A stretch of DNA of 64,000 nt from Paramesorhizobium salinisoli (GCF_003335045.1 NZ_QOZG01000004.1:310001-374000), one strand, 5' to 3'. Counted from the stretch's first letter, positions 46,275 through 55,950 are shown. A program made the numbers and translations. The notes: generated from the sequence alone by a model not told the origin.

Positions 46275-46848
46275 CGTGTTTCTCCGCAAGCGCGACTTCC
46301 TGGGCGGCGAGCTCTTCCTTCGTCAGATGCGGAGTGGGGTCGTCGATGATGCCGCGCATGATTGCGACCTTCTTGATGATTTCGGAAATGCCCTGGAGCC
46401 CCAGCAGCACGAAGCCGATGAGAAGCAGGGATTTTGCCGGCCAGAGGACCAGGCCGCCGGCACTGGAGGACATCTCGCCGCTGCGATAGGACAAGCCGAC
46501 ATAAGGGATGAAATAGGCGATCATCAGGATAACGAAGGGCATCAGGAAGAAGATATGGCCGAGAAGGTCGATCCAGTGCTGAGTGCGGCGCTTGAGGCCG
46601 CCATAGATAATATCAATGCGGATGTGCTCGTTCTGCTGCAGCGTATAGGCGGCGGCAAGCATGAAGGCTGCACCGAACAGATACCATTGCAACTCCAGCC
46701 AGGCGTTGGAGGATACATTGAACGCCTTGCGGACCACCGCGTTGGTGGCGCTCACGACGACGGCCAGGAAAATCAGCCAGGCAATTTTTTTGCCGATGAA
46801 TTCGTTGACGCGGTCGATCAGCCTGGACAGGCCGAGCAGAAATGTCAT
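46267..46848 (-). CDS. TRAP transporter small permease (DctQ)
   Basis: A 193-residue protein with four membrane helices (IAWLIFLAVVVSATNAVVRK, LELQWYLFGAAFMLAAAYTL, IFFLMPFVILMIAYFIPYVG, SLLLIGFVLLGLQGISEII), the normal DctQ topology, including the conserved W-LELQWYLF region and EHIRIDI. The ATG at 46848 has GGGAGGAC upstream. An in-frame extension reaches 46950 without family similarity. Operon with dctM. Confidence 0.93.
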   Translation of the reverse strand: MTFLLGLSRLIDRVNEFIGKKIAWLIFLAVVVSATNAVVRKAFNVSSNAWLELQWYLFGAAFMLAAAYTLQQNEHIRIDIIYGGLKRRTQHWIDLLGHIFFLMPFVILMIAYFIPYVGLSYRSGEMSSSAGGLVLWPAKSLLLIGFVLLGLQGISEIIKKVAIMRGIIDDPTPHLTKEELAAQEVALAEKHDD

Positions 46849-47297
46849 GGATGTCCTCCCAAGCACTGTACCGGACGGATAGGCGGCGTTTCCCTTATAG
46901 GCTTGGCCAACCGGATGATCTTCCGTCACCCGCTCGGCCGCGAACGTCACGCCGATCCGTTGATGCTTCGATAACAGTCAAGGCCTCCACCTTCAACCTT
47001 CCAGGCAATAACACTTTAGATCGAAGCGATTTTGTTGCGTCTTGTTGCGTATTGCGGCCCTAATCGGCAACAGAACCCCCGCCGGCTGCGCCGCATCATG
47101 GGAACTATATCGATGCGGTTCCGGCGTTCTGCGGGCCAGGGAGGCGCCGGAGGGAGTTGTTCGGAGGAGCTTTTGAAATATCACTGCATGATCAGGGAGG
47201 TGCGATGTCTTGCGGTTGTCACGATACATTGCAGCCTCTAAGAAAGGATTCGCGAAACCTTCAGTCAATCCTCGAAATTTCAGGCGTGTGACCGTTC
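46849..47297. other. 449-base intergenic region between dctQ and SDR gene
   Basis: No gene is convincing here. It must hold the dctQM promoter (minus strand) and the SDR promoter. A composite stem lies at 47080-47126: outer arms CGCCGG/CCGGCG and inner arms CCGCATC/GATGCGG around a 14-base loop. This may form a structured RNA leader. TTGTTGCG appears twice near 47031-47048 as a short direct repeat. Confidence 0.4.
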
Positions 47298-48056
47298 ATG
47301 ACCGATGAAGCACTTTTTTCCGTAGTCGGGAAAACCATTGCGGTTACGGGCGGTTCTTCTGGTCTTGGATTGAGGATGGTCGATGTGCTTTCCAGCCACG
47401 GCGCCAATATCATCTCGATTTCGCGCACCCCGGCGCCCGAGCGCCACGGCCGAGCGGGCTGCGGCGAGGTCATCGACATACTGGCCGATGTGACGCGTGG
47501 GGATGAGGTGGAGCGCGCCTTCGACGAAGCCGAAGCGCGGCTCGGCATGGTGACGGTCATCTTCAACAATGCCGGCGTGGCGCAGATGGCGCGGGCGCTC
47601 GATACGACCCGCGAGATGCTGGAACATGTCTTCGAGGTCAATGTCGCCGGCGCATTCAGCGTGGCGCAGGAAGCCGCCAGGCGGCTGATCGCGGCGGGCA
47701 AAGGCGGGGCGATCATCAATTCGACGAGCATTCTCGCTGAAAGGCCATTGAAGGGGGCTGCGGCCTACTCGATGTCCAAGGCAGCCGTCTCGCAGATGAC
47801 GCGGGCACTGGCGCTCGAATGGGCGTGCCACGACATTCGCGTCAACGCCATCGCGCCGGGCTGGTTTCCGACCCGGATCAACGAGACGGTGCTTGAAGGG
47901 CCGGCCAGTGGCTTTCTCAAGGGACGCAACCCGATGCGCAGGCTCGGCGGGGCGCAGGATCTCGACGGTGCGGTGTTGCTGCTGGCATCGGATGCCAGCC
48001 GTTACATGACCGGGACGATCATCACCGTCGATGGCGGGCACAGTCTCCAGGGCTGA
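47298..48056 (+). CDS. Short-chain dehydrogenase/reductase (SDR)
   Basis: A 252-residue classical SDR: cofactor motif TGGSSGLG near 18-25, NNAG near 92-95, catalytic Ser in STSILAERP, Tyr-x-x-x-Lys in AYSMSKAAVSQ, and C-terminal ITVDGGHSLQG. It should reduce or oxidise a ketone or alcohol using NAD(P). The motif IDILADVTRGD marks the cofactor-binding acidic residue common in NAD-dependent members. Substrate unknown; the gene appears to be monocistronic, 266 bases before the indolepyruvate oxidoreductase gene. Confidence 0.93.
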   Translation: MTDEALFSVVGKTIAVTGGSSGLGLRMVDVLSSHGANIISISRTPAPERHGRAGCGEVIDILADVTRGDEVERAFDEAEARLGMVTVIFNNAGVAQMARALDTTREMLEHVFEVNVAGAFSVAQEAARRLIAAGKGGAIINSTSILAERPLKGAAAYSMSKAAVSQMTRALALEWACHDIRVNAIAPGWFPTRINETVLEGPASGFLKGRNPMRRLGGAQDLDGAVLLLASDASRYMTGTIITVDGGHSLQG

Positions 48057-48322
48057 TTTTCGAATCGCTGAAAACCGGGCGAAAACGTCTGCGTAACGCT
48101 GTTGCGTTTAAGGGGCCTGCGAAGACGCAAACCGACTGTGAAAAGCCCGGGAAAATAGCGCTTCTTTCGCTATTGCGATGCACAAACGAATTTGTTTGAC
48201 GCAGAGGCCGGGCACACCAACATTGATAGTATGGATGGCGGCACGAGCACTATCAGGTGGTGCCGCCGGCGGCTGCCTGAACCGGCGCGCAGGGCTCCGG
48301 TGTTGGGCATGGAGGAACGCCG

Positions 48323-51300
48323 ATGACCATGCACGATATAACGCTGGACGACAAATACGACCTGACGCGGGAGCGCATTTTCGCTTCCGGCCCGCAGGCG
48401 GTGATCCGCATGCTGCTGATGCAGCGCGAACGCGATCGTCTCGCCGGGTTGAATACGGCAGGTTTCGTTTCCGGCTATCGCGGTTCGCCGCTGGGCGGCC
48501 TCGACCAGCAGTTCTGGAAGGCGCGGCCACAATTGGAACAAGCCAACATCCTGTTCCAGCCGGGACTGAATGAGGAACTGGCCGCCACCGCCTGTTGGGG
48601 CACGCAGCAAGCCAATGTCATGGGTGAGGGGCGATATGACGGGGTGTTCTCCGTCTGGTATGGCAAGGGACCGGGCGTCGATCGCTCGGGCGACGTGTTC
48701 CGCCACGCTAATCTCGCGGGGTCGGCCAAATATGGGGGTGTCCTCGCCCTGATGGGCGACGATCATACCGCCGAATCCTCCACCAACGCCCACCAGACGG
48801 AATTCCTCTTCGTCGATACGATGATCCCGATCCTCAATCCGGCAGGTGTTCAGGAGATCATCGACTACGGGCTATACGGTATCGCGTTGTCTCGGTTCGC
48901 GGGGACGTGGACTGCGTTCAAATGTGTGAAGGATAATATCGAATCGACGGCTTCCGTCGATGCCTCGCTCGAACGCATCAACATTGTCCTGCCGGAGTTC
49001 GAGATGCCGTCCGGCGGTCTCAATATCCGCAACGAACTCGATTTCCTGGCGCAGGAAGCGCGGCTGCATGAATACAAACGCGGCGCCGCTGCGGCCTTCG
49101 TGCGCGCCAACAGGCTGAACCGCATCATTTACAGCGGCGGACGCAAGGCCAAGCTCGGCATCATCACGGTCGGCAAGAGCTATCTCGACGTGCGCCAGGC
49201 GCTGGATGATCTGGGCATCGACGAGCAGCGCGCGCAGCAACTGGGCATCCGGCTTTTCAAGGTGGCGTGCCCATGGCCGCTCGATCTCGAACACATCAAG
49301 GATTTCGCCCAAGGGCTCGATACCATCATCGTGGTCGAGGAGAAGCGTTCTCTGATCGAGGTGCAGGTGCGCGAGGATCTGTATGGCACCGCGATGCAGC
49401 CGACGGTGGTCGGCAAGAAGGACGAGCGTGGCGATTGGCTTTTCCCGGTGAAAGGTGCGCTCGATCCCAACGATATCGCCATCGTGGTGGGCGAGCGCAT
49501 CCTCAAGGTAATAGGTTATTCCGAGGAGATTGCAGCCCGAATCTCACGGTTGCGGCAGTTTCAGGCAATGCTGGCCGACACCAAGGACATTGCGGGGCGA
49601 ACGCCCTTCTATTGCTCGGGCTGTCCCCACAACTCCTCGACGGTCGTGCCTGAGGGGTCACGTGCATCAGGCGGCATCGGCTGCCATATCATGGCGCTGT
49701 GGATGGACCGGCAAACCGTCGGCTTTACCGCTATGGGCGGCGAGGGCGCCAACTGGGTTGGCGAGGCGCCGTTCTCGAAACGTCAGCATGTTTTCCAGAA
49801 TCTCGGCGACGGCACCTACAATCATTCCGGTATCCTGGCGCTTCGTTTCGCGCTCGCGGCCGGTACGAATATCACCTATAAAATCCTTTACAATGACGCG
49901 GTCGCCATGACCGGCGGGCAGCCGCATGAGGGCGGGCTGACAGTGGATATGATTGCCCGCCAGGTGCGGGCCGAAGGTGTCGAGCGGATCGCACTCGTCA
50001 CCGACGAACCCGGCAAATATACCCCGGCGCAGGTGTTTCCCGAAGGCATCACCATTCATCATCGCGACGATCTCGATGCGGTGCAGCGGGAACTGCGCGA
50101 GGTGAAGGGCGTTTCGGTACTACTTTATGACCAGACCTGCGCGGCGGAAAAGCGCCGGCGCCGCAAGCGGGGCACTTATCCCGATCCCGACAAGCGCGTC
50201 ATCATCAACGAGCTTGTTTGCGAGGGCTGCGGCGATTGCGGGGTGAAATCCAATTGCGTCTCCATCCAGCCGGTTGAGACCGAATTCGGCCGCAAGCGCC
50301 GTATCGACCAATCGGGCTGCAACAAGGATTTCTCCTGCGTCAACGGCTTCTGCCCGTCCTTCGTCACGGTGCACGGGGGAAAATTGCGCAAGGCGAAGGG
50401 CAGCGTCGGCGATGCCGACCCGCTCGAAGGCGTGCCGCCGGCCAGAGTGGCGGATCTCAGCCATGGCTGGGCGGCGATCATCGACGGTGTCGGCGGCACG
50501 GGCGTCGTGACCGTGGGCGCGGTTCTCGGCATGGCCGCGCATCTGGAAGGCAAGGGCTGCGGTATGATCGACATGGCCGGTCTCGCCCAGAAGGGCGGCT
50601 CCGTTTTCAGCCATGTCCGTATCGCCAAATCGCCACAAGACATACATTCGATCAGGGTTTCGGCCGGCAAGGCCGACCTCATTCTCGGATGCGATCTCGT
50701 GGTGTCTGGGGCGAAGAAGGTTTTGGCGAGCGTGCGGCGAGGGGAAACGATCTTTGTCGTCAACACCGCCGAGATCATGCCCGGCGAGTTTACCCAGAAT
50801 GCCGACTTTTCATTGCCCATCGAGCGGCTGAAGCGGGCGATTCGCGATGCGGCGGGCGATGACAAAGCCCATTTCTTCGATGCGACCAAGGCAGCCAATG
50901 CATTGTTCGGCAATGCCATCGGCGCGAACATGTTCATGCTGGGCTTCGCGTGCCAGGACGGTGGTCTGCCGGTCTCCCCCGATGCGGTCGAGGAGGCAAT
51001 CCGCATGAACGGGCAAGCCGTCGAAATGAACATTGCGGCATTCCGCTGGGGCAGGCGCGCGGCGCATGATCCACTGAACGTTCAGAGGCTGATTGATCAG
51101 GTAAAGGGCGGGGAAGGCCAACCTGTAGCGCAAACGCTCGATGATATCATCGGGCGGCGCGCGGCCTTCCTGACCGATTATCAGGATGCGGCTTACGCGC
51201 AACGCTATCTCGATCAGGTGGAGGATGTGCGGCGATACGAGACGGCGGCCAAGCCGGGCTCGACCATTCTGGCCGAAACCGTCGCGCGTAATCTGTTCAA

Positions 51301-51793
51301 GCTGATGGCGATCAAGGATGAATATGAGGTGGCGCGGCTTTATACCGACGGTTCTTTCGCGAAGCAGCTTTCGCGGGAGTTCGAGAGCTTCGACAGGCTG
51401 GAATTCCATCTGGCGCCGCCGTTGCTGGCGGGGAAAAATACGCGGGGCGAGCCGGTCAAATCGCGTTACGGCCCCTACATGATGCGGGGCTTTCAGCTAC
51501 TGGCACGGCTGAGACGGTTGAGGGGCACAGCGTTTGATCCATTCAGCTATCTCGCAGAGCGGAAAATGGAAATTGCATTGCTGGCGCAATATGAGGCGGA
51601 CCTTGCAACGATCAAGGGATGGCTCGGCCAGCGCGATCCCGATGAGATCAGCAAGTTCGCGGCTTATCCCTCAGCCATTCGTGGCTTTGGGCATATCAAG
51701 CAGAAGGCCGTGGAAACAGCCATGCGGATTCGGGAGGATTTTCTGGAGAAGGCCGGAAAAGAAACTCCACCGACTGCCATGGCGGCGGAATAA
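48323..51793 (+). CDS. Indolepyruvate ferredoxin oxidoreductase, fused alpha/beta/gamma type
   Basis: A 1156-residue single-chain 2-oxoacid:ferredoxin oxidoreductase. N-terminal part: pyrimidine-binding/transketolase-like (GYRGSPLGGLDQQFW). Residues of about 430-560: the TPP-binding region (CSGCPHNSSTVVP, MGGEGANWVG, NDAVAMTGGQ). Near 632-645: a 4Fe-4S ferredoxin-like motif C-x2-C-x2-C-x5-C (CEGCGDC...C). From about 710: the gamma domain (IDGVGGTGVVTVG). It oxidatively decarboxylates aryl- or branched-chain pyruvates from amino acid transamination. The fused form is common in aerobic proteobacteria. The ATG has GGAGGAACGCC upstream. Confidence 0.93.
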   Translation: MTMHDITLDDKYDLTRERIFASGPQAVIRMLLMQRERDRLAGLNTAGFVSGYRGSPLGGLDQQFWKARPQLEQANILFQPGLNEELAATACWGTQQANVMGEGRYDGVFSVWYGKGPGVDRSGDVFRHANLAGSAKYGGVLALMGDDHTAESSTNAHQTEFLFVDTMIPILNPAGVQEIIDYGLYGIALSRFAGTWTAFKCVKDNIESTASVDASLERINIVLPEFEMPSGGLNIRNELDFLAQEARLHEYKRGAAAAFVRANRLNRIIYSGGRKAKLGIITVGKSYLDVRQALDDLGIDEQRAQQLGIRLFKVACPWPLDLEHIKDFAQGLDTIIVVEEKRSLIEVQVREDLYGTAMQPTVVGKKDERGDWLFPVKGALDPNDIAIVVGERILKVIGYSEEIAARISRLRQFQAMLADTKDIAGRTPFYCSGCPHNSSTVVPEGSRASGGIGCHIMALWMDRQTVGFTAMGGEGANWVGEAPFSKRQHVFQNLGDGTYNHSGILALRFALAAGTNITYKILYNDAVAMTGGQPHEGGLTVDMIARQVRAEGVERIALVTDEPGKYTPAQVFPEGITIHHRDDLDAVQRELREVKGVSVLLYDQTCAAEKRRRRKRGTYPDPDKRVIINELVCEGCGDCGVKSNCVSIQPVETEFGRKRRIDQSGCNKDFSCVNGFCPSFVTVHGGKLRKAKGSVGDADPLEGVPPARVADLSHGWAAIIDGVGGTGVVTVGAVLGMAAHLEGKGCGMIDMAGLAQKGGSVFSHVRIAKSPQDIHSIRVSAGKADLILGCDLVVSGAKKVLASVRRGETIFVVNTAEIMPGEFTQNADFSLPIERLKRAIRDAAGDDKAHFFDATKAANALFGNAIGANMFMLGFACQDGGLPVSPDAVEEAIRMNGQAVEMNIAAFRWGRRAAHDPLNVQRLIDQVKGGEGQPVAQTLDDIIGRRAAFLTDYQDAAYAQRYLDQVEDVRRYETAAKPGSTILAETVARNLFKLMAIKDEYEVARLYTDGSFAKQLSREFESFDRLEFHLAPPLLAGKNTRGEPVKSRYGPYMMRGFQLLARLRRLRGTAFDPFSYLAERKMEIALLAQYEADLATIKGWLGQRDPDEISKFAAYPSAIRGFGHIKQKAVETAMRIREDFLEKAGKETPPTAMAAE

Positions 51794-52226
51794 CGCATAG
51801 CCGGCCAAAACATCAAGTTGATCGGGAGATCAGCGGGGGGATATATGGCGTATTGTATTTGTTGTCGTGTTTGGCTATTAATTTAATAGCTATGACGCTG
51901 GGAAAAAAGCTGGCGGTTTTTTTATATTTTACTGCATATTCCTTAAAGCGGAATCGTTTCAAGGGTAATTTAAGCGGCGTTTAAAGGGTTAGAGTGTCCT
52001 TTGCGGGTCCCATTGACTGCGTTGCGGCCTCAAGAGTTTTCGAGGGGCCGGGAATTGAACTGAGACTGCAGGTTGCGATAAACTATTGTTGGAAACGCGG
52101 ATGACCGCGTAAATATGTATTTCAGTTCTTGAAACGGCCGTATACAACTTATGGTTTATTTTCAGGAAACATATTATTAAGTCATTGCTGTAATAATGTT
52201 CCTGCGGAAAGGGACGCATATCGAAT
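51794..52226. other. 433-base AT-rich intergenic region upstream of the GGDEF-EAL gene
   Basis: No gene found. Elements seen: an AT-rich inverted repeat GCTATTA-att-TAATAGC at 51877-51893, a T-rich stretch (51920-51932), and a perfect small hairpin ACGCGG-atga-CCGCGT at 52095-52110. The length and AT-richness suggest a regulated promoter for the c-di-GMP protein gene; no specific factor site could be named. Confidence 0.4.
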
Positions 52227-54539
52227 ATGGCTTGGAGCCTAAAAACAGACATTCCACCGGATATCCGTCTCTCCTTTGTGCGTTCCCTCTACGGGAACCG
52301 CGCAACGCTCTGGTTCGGCATGCTCGCCCATGTGATTGCGTGTGCGGTTATCTATTTCAAGACGGGCAATATCTCATTCGTCGTTTTTGCCGGCATATTC
52401 ACGGCGATAGCCTTGGCCCGTATTTACGACATGAGTCTGTTCGATCGGGCATTGCTTGCCAATCCGACGCATGAACAGCTCAACAAATGGGAATTTCGGT
52501 ATCTTCTCGGCGCGTCGGCGGTGTGCACCCTGTTGGGCGTGTTGTGCTTTTTCAGCACTTACATCGTCAAGGATTCATTCGCCGAGCTAGCGAGCCTTTC
52601 GATCCTTCTGGCGTCGGTCGTTTCGATCGTGGGGCGCAACTATGCATCGCGGCTGGCCGTCGTGGTCATGTCGGCCTGCAGCCTCATTCCTGTTCTCGCC
52701 GGTTTCGTGCTGGCGGGCAGCATGTTTCATATGATCATCGGCTTCCTGCTCATTCCCTATTTTCTGAGCAATATCCAGATGGCCAACGGGCTACGCGAGT
52801 TCCTGTTTGCGGCGGTCATAGGGCGGCGCGAACTGGCGGTGGTGGCAGGACGCTTTGATGCGGCGCTCAACAATATGCCGCAGGGACTGATCATGTTCGA
52901 TGGCAACGGAAAACTCGTGGTCGTCAACAACAAGGCGATCTCGCTTCTGCAGATATCGCCCGATACCGATCTCACGGGCCGCTCGCTTCAAACGGTATTG
53001 CGATACTGCTCGCTGCATGGACTCTTCCCGCGTTCCAAACTGGATAATATCCGGGCGCTGATCGACAATCTCCTGACCGGACGACGCGAGCGCGACCTGT
53101 TCCAGTTCTCCGATGGACGCTATATCGAATTCAGCTGCAATCAGCGCCGTGACGAGGGGGCGGTGCTGATTTTCGAAGATGTCACCCAGCGCATCGAAGC
53201 CGAAGCGCAGATCCAGCATATGGCCCTCTATGACGGCCTTACCGGTCTGCCGAACCGGATGCATTTCGAATCTCTGGTGAAATCCCTGCTTTCACGTAAG
53301 GCGCACGGCAAGCGTTTGGGCCTGGTCGTGCTCGACATCAACGACTTCAAGCATGTCAACGACACGCTTGGCCACCATGTCGGCGACCAGTTGCTGCAGA
53401 AACTGGCGGAGCGCCTCGGAGAGATGGATCCTGTGCGCTTCATCCCATCGCGCTTTGGCGGGGACGAGTTCGTGATCTTTGTGCCCAACGCCGGATCGGA
53501 AGCCGATATAGAGGCGGTGATGAACCATCTGCTGGAAACCGTATCGGGCGTTTACCAATTGTCGGACCATAGTGTGCAGGTCGATGTGAAAGCCGGCCTG
53601 GCGCTTGCTCCATCCCCGCGCTTCTTCGACCTGCAGGGCCTGCACATCAAGGCCGATCTGGCGCTCTATGAAGCAAAGGGTAGTGAACACCGCAGCTGGG
53701 CATTGTTCGAGGAAGCGATGGATATCCGATATCGCAGCCGGCAACGCCTGAAGAATGATTTGCGCAGCGCCATCGCCAGCGGCTCGCTGAAGGTGGTCTA
53801 TCAGCCGATCGTCAGCACTCAATCGTTGCGCATCGTCTCCTGCGAGGCGCTTTCCCGCTGGGATCACCCGGAGCTTGGCCCCATCTCGCCAGCCGATTAC
53901 ATTCCGCTGGCCGAGGAAATGGGCATCATCACAGAGATCACCCGGTTCATGCTGGAAAAGGCCTGCGCAGATTGCAGGGACTGGGGCGACCGCATCGGCG
54001 TATCGGTCAATCTTTCGGCTATAGACTTGAAGAACAGCGAAATCACCCACATCATCGCAGCCGCCTTGCGAAATTCAGGCCTCCCAATCAATCTTCTCGA
54101 AGTCGAGGTGACGGAAAGTGCGATCATCAGCGATCGCAACAAAACCTGCAATGTGTTGCAGCAGCTCAAGAATGCCGGCATCAACGTGGCGCTAGACGAT
54201 TTTGGAACCGGTTATTCCAGCCTCAGCTATCTCAACACGCTGCCGCTCACCAAGGTCAAGGTTGACCGCTCCTTTGTCCGAGATATCACGACCGACCGGC
54301 GCTCGCTGATGCTGTTGCGCGGCGTGACCCAGATTTCGCACGAAATGGGCCTCGGGGTAACGGTGGAAGGCGTTGAAACGCAGGAGCAGCTTGCCCTCAT
54401 CCGGGGTGCTGTCGGCGCAGACCTTGTTCAGGGGTATCTTCTCGGTGCGCCGCTTCCGGCAAATGCCATCTCGACGCTCATCGACAGAAGCTTTCCCTTG
54501 CCGGAGGCCAACAGGGCCATGTTGCCCACCGCCATGTAA
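52227..54539 (+). CDS. Membrane-bound GGDEF-EAL c-di-GMP enzyme with PAS domain
   Basis: A 770-residue protein. About six N-terminal membrane helices (residues 25-190) form a MASE-like sensor, then a PAS-like domain (GRFDAALNNMPQGLIMFDGNGKLVV-like, about 205-325). The GGDEF domain has an intact SRFGGDEFVIF near 411 but lacks an RxxD inhibitory site at the expected spacing. The EAL domain has SCEALSRW near 540, LEVEVTES, DDFGTGYSS near 657, KVDRSFV and VEGVET, all catalytic residues present. It could therefore both make and degrade c-di-GMP; the retained EAL residues suggest that phosphodiesterase activity is possible. The gene is 162 bases upstream of a FeeM-like acyl transferase. Confidence 0.93.
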   Translation: MAWSLKTDIPPDIRLSFVRSLYGNRATLWFGMLAHVIACAVIYFKTGNISFVVFAGIFTAIALARIYDMSLFDRALLANPTHEQLNKWEFRYLLGASAVCTLLGVLCFFSTYIVKDSFAELASLSILLASVVSIVGRNYASRLAVVVMSACSLIPVLAGFVLAGSMFHMIIGFLLIPYFLSNIQMANGLREFLFAAVIGRRELAVVAGRFDAALNNMPQGLIMFDGNGKLVVVNNKAISLLQISPDTDLTGRSLQTVLRYCSLHGLFPRSKLDNIRALIDNLLTGRRERDLFQFSDGRYIEFSCNQRRDEGAVLIFEDVTQRIEAEAQIQHMALYDGLTGLPNRMHFESLVKSLLSRKAHGKRLGLVVLDINDFKHVNDTLGHHVGDQLLQKLAERLGEMDPVRFIPSRFGGDEFVIFVPNAGSEADIEAVMNHLLETVSGVYQLSDHSVQVDVKAGLALAPSPRFFDLQGLHIKADLALYEAKGSEHRSWALFEEAMDIRYRSRQRLKNDLRSAIASGSLKVVYQPIVSTQSLRIVSCEALSRWDHPELGPISPADYIPLAEEMGIITEITRFMLEKACADCRDWGDRIGVSVNLSAIDLKNSEITHIIAAALRNSGLPINLLEVEVTESAIISDRNKTCNVLQQLKNAGINVALDDFGTGYSSLSYLNTLPLTKVKVDRSFVRDITTDRRSLMLLRGVTQISHEMGLGVTVEGVETQEQLALIRGAVGADLVQGYLLGAPLPANAISTLIDRSFPLPEANRAMLPTAM

Positions 54540-54701
54540 TATCTATCCCTATTAGTTGGGATATGCTTTTGCAGCGTCGCTTTTTCCCTATCTTCAAGCG
54601 AATGCTAAAGTTAAATTCAAATTGTCCGCAACTCTTTACAGCGGGGAAAAGCTGCTTATCCTCGCCACTGAATTTGGTCCGCGGTGGGGCTCGGGTGGAC
54701 A

Positions 54702-55448
54702 ATGAACGCATCAGCTATTTCGGCGGTTAATCCGCCAATCTCAAATTTTGCACGGCAGCTTCTGGGCTTTCTGGATCGGATCGAATATCGCCGCATCCTA
54801 AGCCCTGAGGATTTCGAGGAGATCGGGCGGCTGCGCTATCGGTCCTACATGACGCGCAATGTTATGAACGATGATTTCGACGGCGCCATCATCGACGAAC
54901 TGGACCGTGATAGCCATGCCTATGTCTATGGCATGTACATCGATCAGCAACTGGTCAGTACGTTACGCATACACCATATCACCCCGGATCATCGCAAGGG
55001 CACGAGCTACAAGCTTTTTCCCGATATTCTGGGGCCGATGCTCGATCAGGGGATGAGCTTCGTCGATCCGACACGCTTTGCTGCCGAGCCCGCCGTCCTC
55101 AGCGAATTTCCGGCGATCCCGTATCTGACGTTGCGCATCGCGGCCATGGCCTCGGAATTTTTCTCCGCCGATTACTGTCTTGCGGCCGTGAAGCCCGAGC
55201 ATGCGGCGTTCTACAAGCGGATTTTCGGTTCGCAGATGATGGCGGAGGCGCGGGAGCATGAGGGATATGGCATTCCCGTGGGCCTGAGCGGTGCGCCGAT
55301 ACGGGCGATCCGCGATGCGGTTGCCGTGCGCTATCCGTTCTTCAAGTCGCAGTTACACGAACGCCGGAACATGTTCATGAGTTCGAGGGAAGGGGTCGTA
55401 CCTCTAACAATTCTTCCTACGGCAAAGTATACAGGTCTGGGCGCTTGA
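54702..55448 (+). CDS. FeeM-like N-acyl amino acid synthase / GNAT-type acyl transferase
   Basis: A 248-residue protein with the AHL-synthase-like GNAT fold of FeeM-type N-acyl amino acid synthases: IGRLRYRSYM (substrate entry), AYVYGMYIDQQLVSTLRIHHI, SFVDPTRFAAE and LRIAAMASEFFSADYCLAAVKPEHAAFYKRIFG. FeeM-related enzymes transfer an acyl chain from acyl-ACP to an amino acid such as tyrosine; others make ornithine-type or signal lipids. The ATG at 54702 is preferred to an upstream GTG at 54684. It lies downstream of the c-di-GMP gene on the same strand but across a 162-base gap, so separate transcription is possible. Confidence 0.82.
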   Translation: MNASAISAVNPPISNFARQLLGFLDRIEYRRILSPEDFEEIGRLRYRSYMTRNVMNDDFDGAIIDELDRDSHAYVYGMYIDQQLVSTLRIHHITPDHRKGTSYKLFPDILGPMLDQGMSFVDPTRFAAEPAVLSEFPAIPYLTLRIAAMASEFFSADYCLAAVKPEHAAFYKRIFGSQMMAEAREHEGYGIPVGLSGAPIRAIRDAVAVRYPFFKSQLHERRNMFMSSREGVVPLTILPTAKYTGLGA

Positions 55449-55476
55449 GTCGCCGCAACCAAACTCGGAGAGAAGC

Positions 55477-55617
55477 ATGGTTCCGCAAATCACCCCGCTC
55501 GTCGCGCTCATCGCCGGCATCATCATTCTGGTCATGCCGCGTTTCCTCAACTACATCGTCGCGTTCTATCTAATCTTCATCGGGCTCGTCGGTCTGTTTC
55601 CGCACCTGTTCTCCTGA
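55477..55617 (+). CDS. Small membrane protein, DUF3096-like
   Basis: A 46-residue protein, two hydrophobic helices: PLVALIAGIIILVMPRFLNY then IVAFYLIFIGLVGLF. The pattern ALIAGIIILVMPRFLNYIVAFYLI-like, with a central P-R-x-L-N-Y, is that of DUF3096 proteins, which are small, common in proteobacteria and of unknown function. A strong CGGAGAGAAGC RBS lies upstream of the ATG. It is 28 bases after the acyl transferase gene. Confidence 0.8.
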   Translation: MVPQITPLVALIAGIIILVMPRFLNYIVAFYLIFIGLVGLFPHLFS

Positions 55618-55712
55618 GCCTTTGACAGGAACAGGGCGCGATCACCCGCCGCATTGCGTTCGCGCGGCCTTTTCGCTATTGGGACCTCAGCATTTCTGAA
55701 GGGGTTGAACAT

Positions 55713-55934
55713 ATGGCTGAACATCACAACACAGCACCGGCGGAACTGGGCGCGCCCATGGATTACGCCGAACACGAAAAGACCTATAATGGCTTCCTGG
55801 GAGTTGCCAAATGGGGCTCGGTAGCGGTCGTCGCCGTCCTCATTGCGATGGCATTCGGCTTTTTCGTCGGCGGTTTCTTCTCCGCGACTGTCCTCTTCAT
55901 CCTGATCTGCGCCGCGGCCTGGTTCCTGCTTTAG
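55713..55934 (+). CDS. aa3-type cytochrome c oxidase subunit IV
   Basis: A 73-residue protein: a soluble N-terminus ending MDYAEHEKTYNGFLGVAKWG, then two hydrophobic stretches (VAVVAVLIAMAFGFFVGGFF, ATVLFILICAAAWFLL). MDYAEHEKTY.GF is the signature of the bacterial aa3 subunit IV (CoxIV_2). The main oxidase subunit genes are not in the window; finding this gene directly before pntA is frequent in rhizobia. Followed by a perfect 30-bp palindrome. Confidence 0.88.
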   Translation: MAEHHNTAPAELGAPMDYAEHEKTYNGFLGVAKWGSVAVVAVLIAMAFGFFVGGFFSATVLFILICAAAWFLL

Positions 55935-55950
55935 TGCTGCGATTCTTGAT

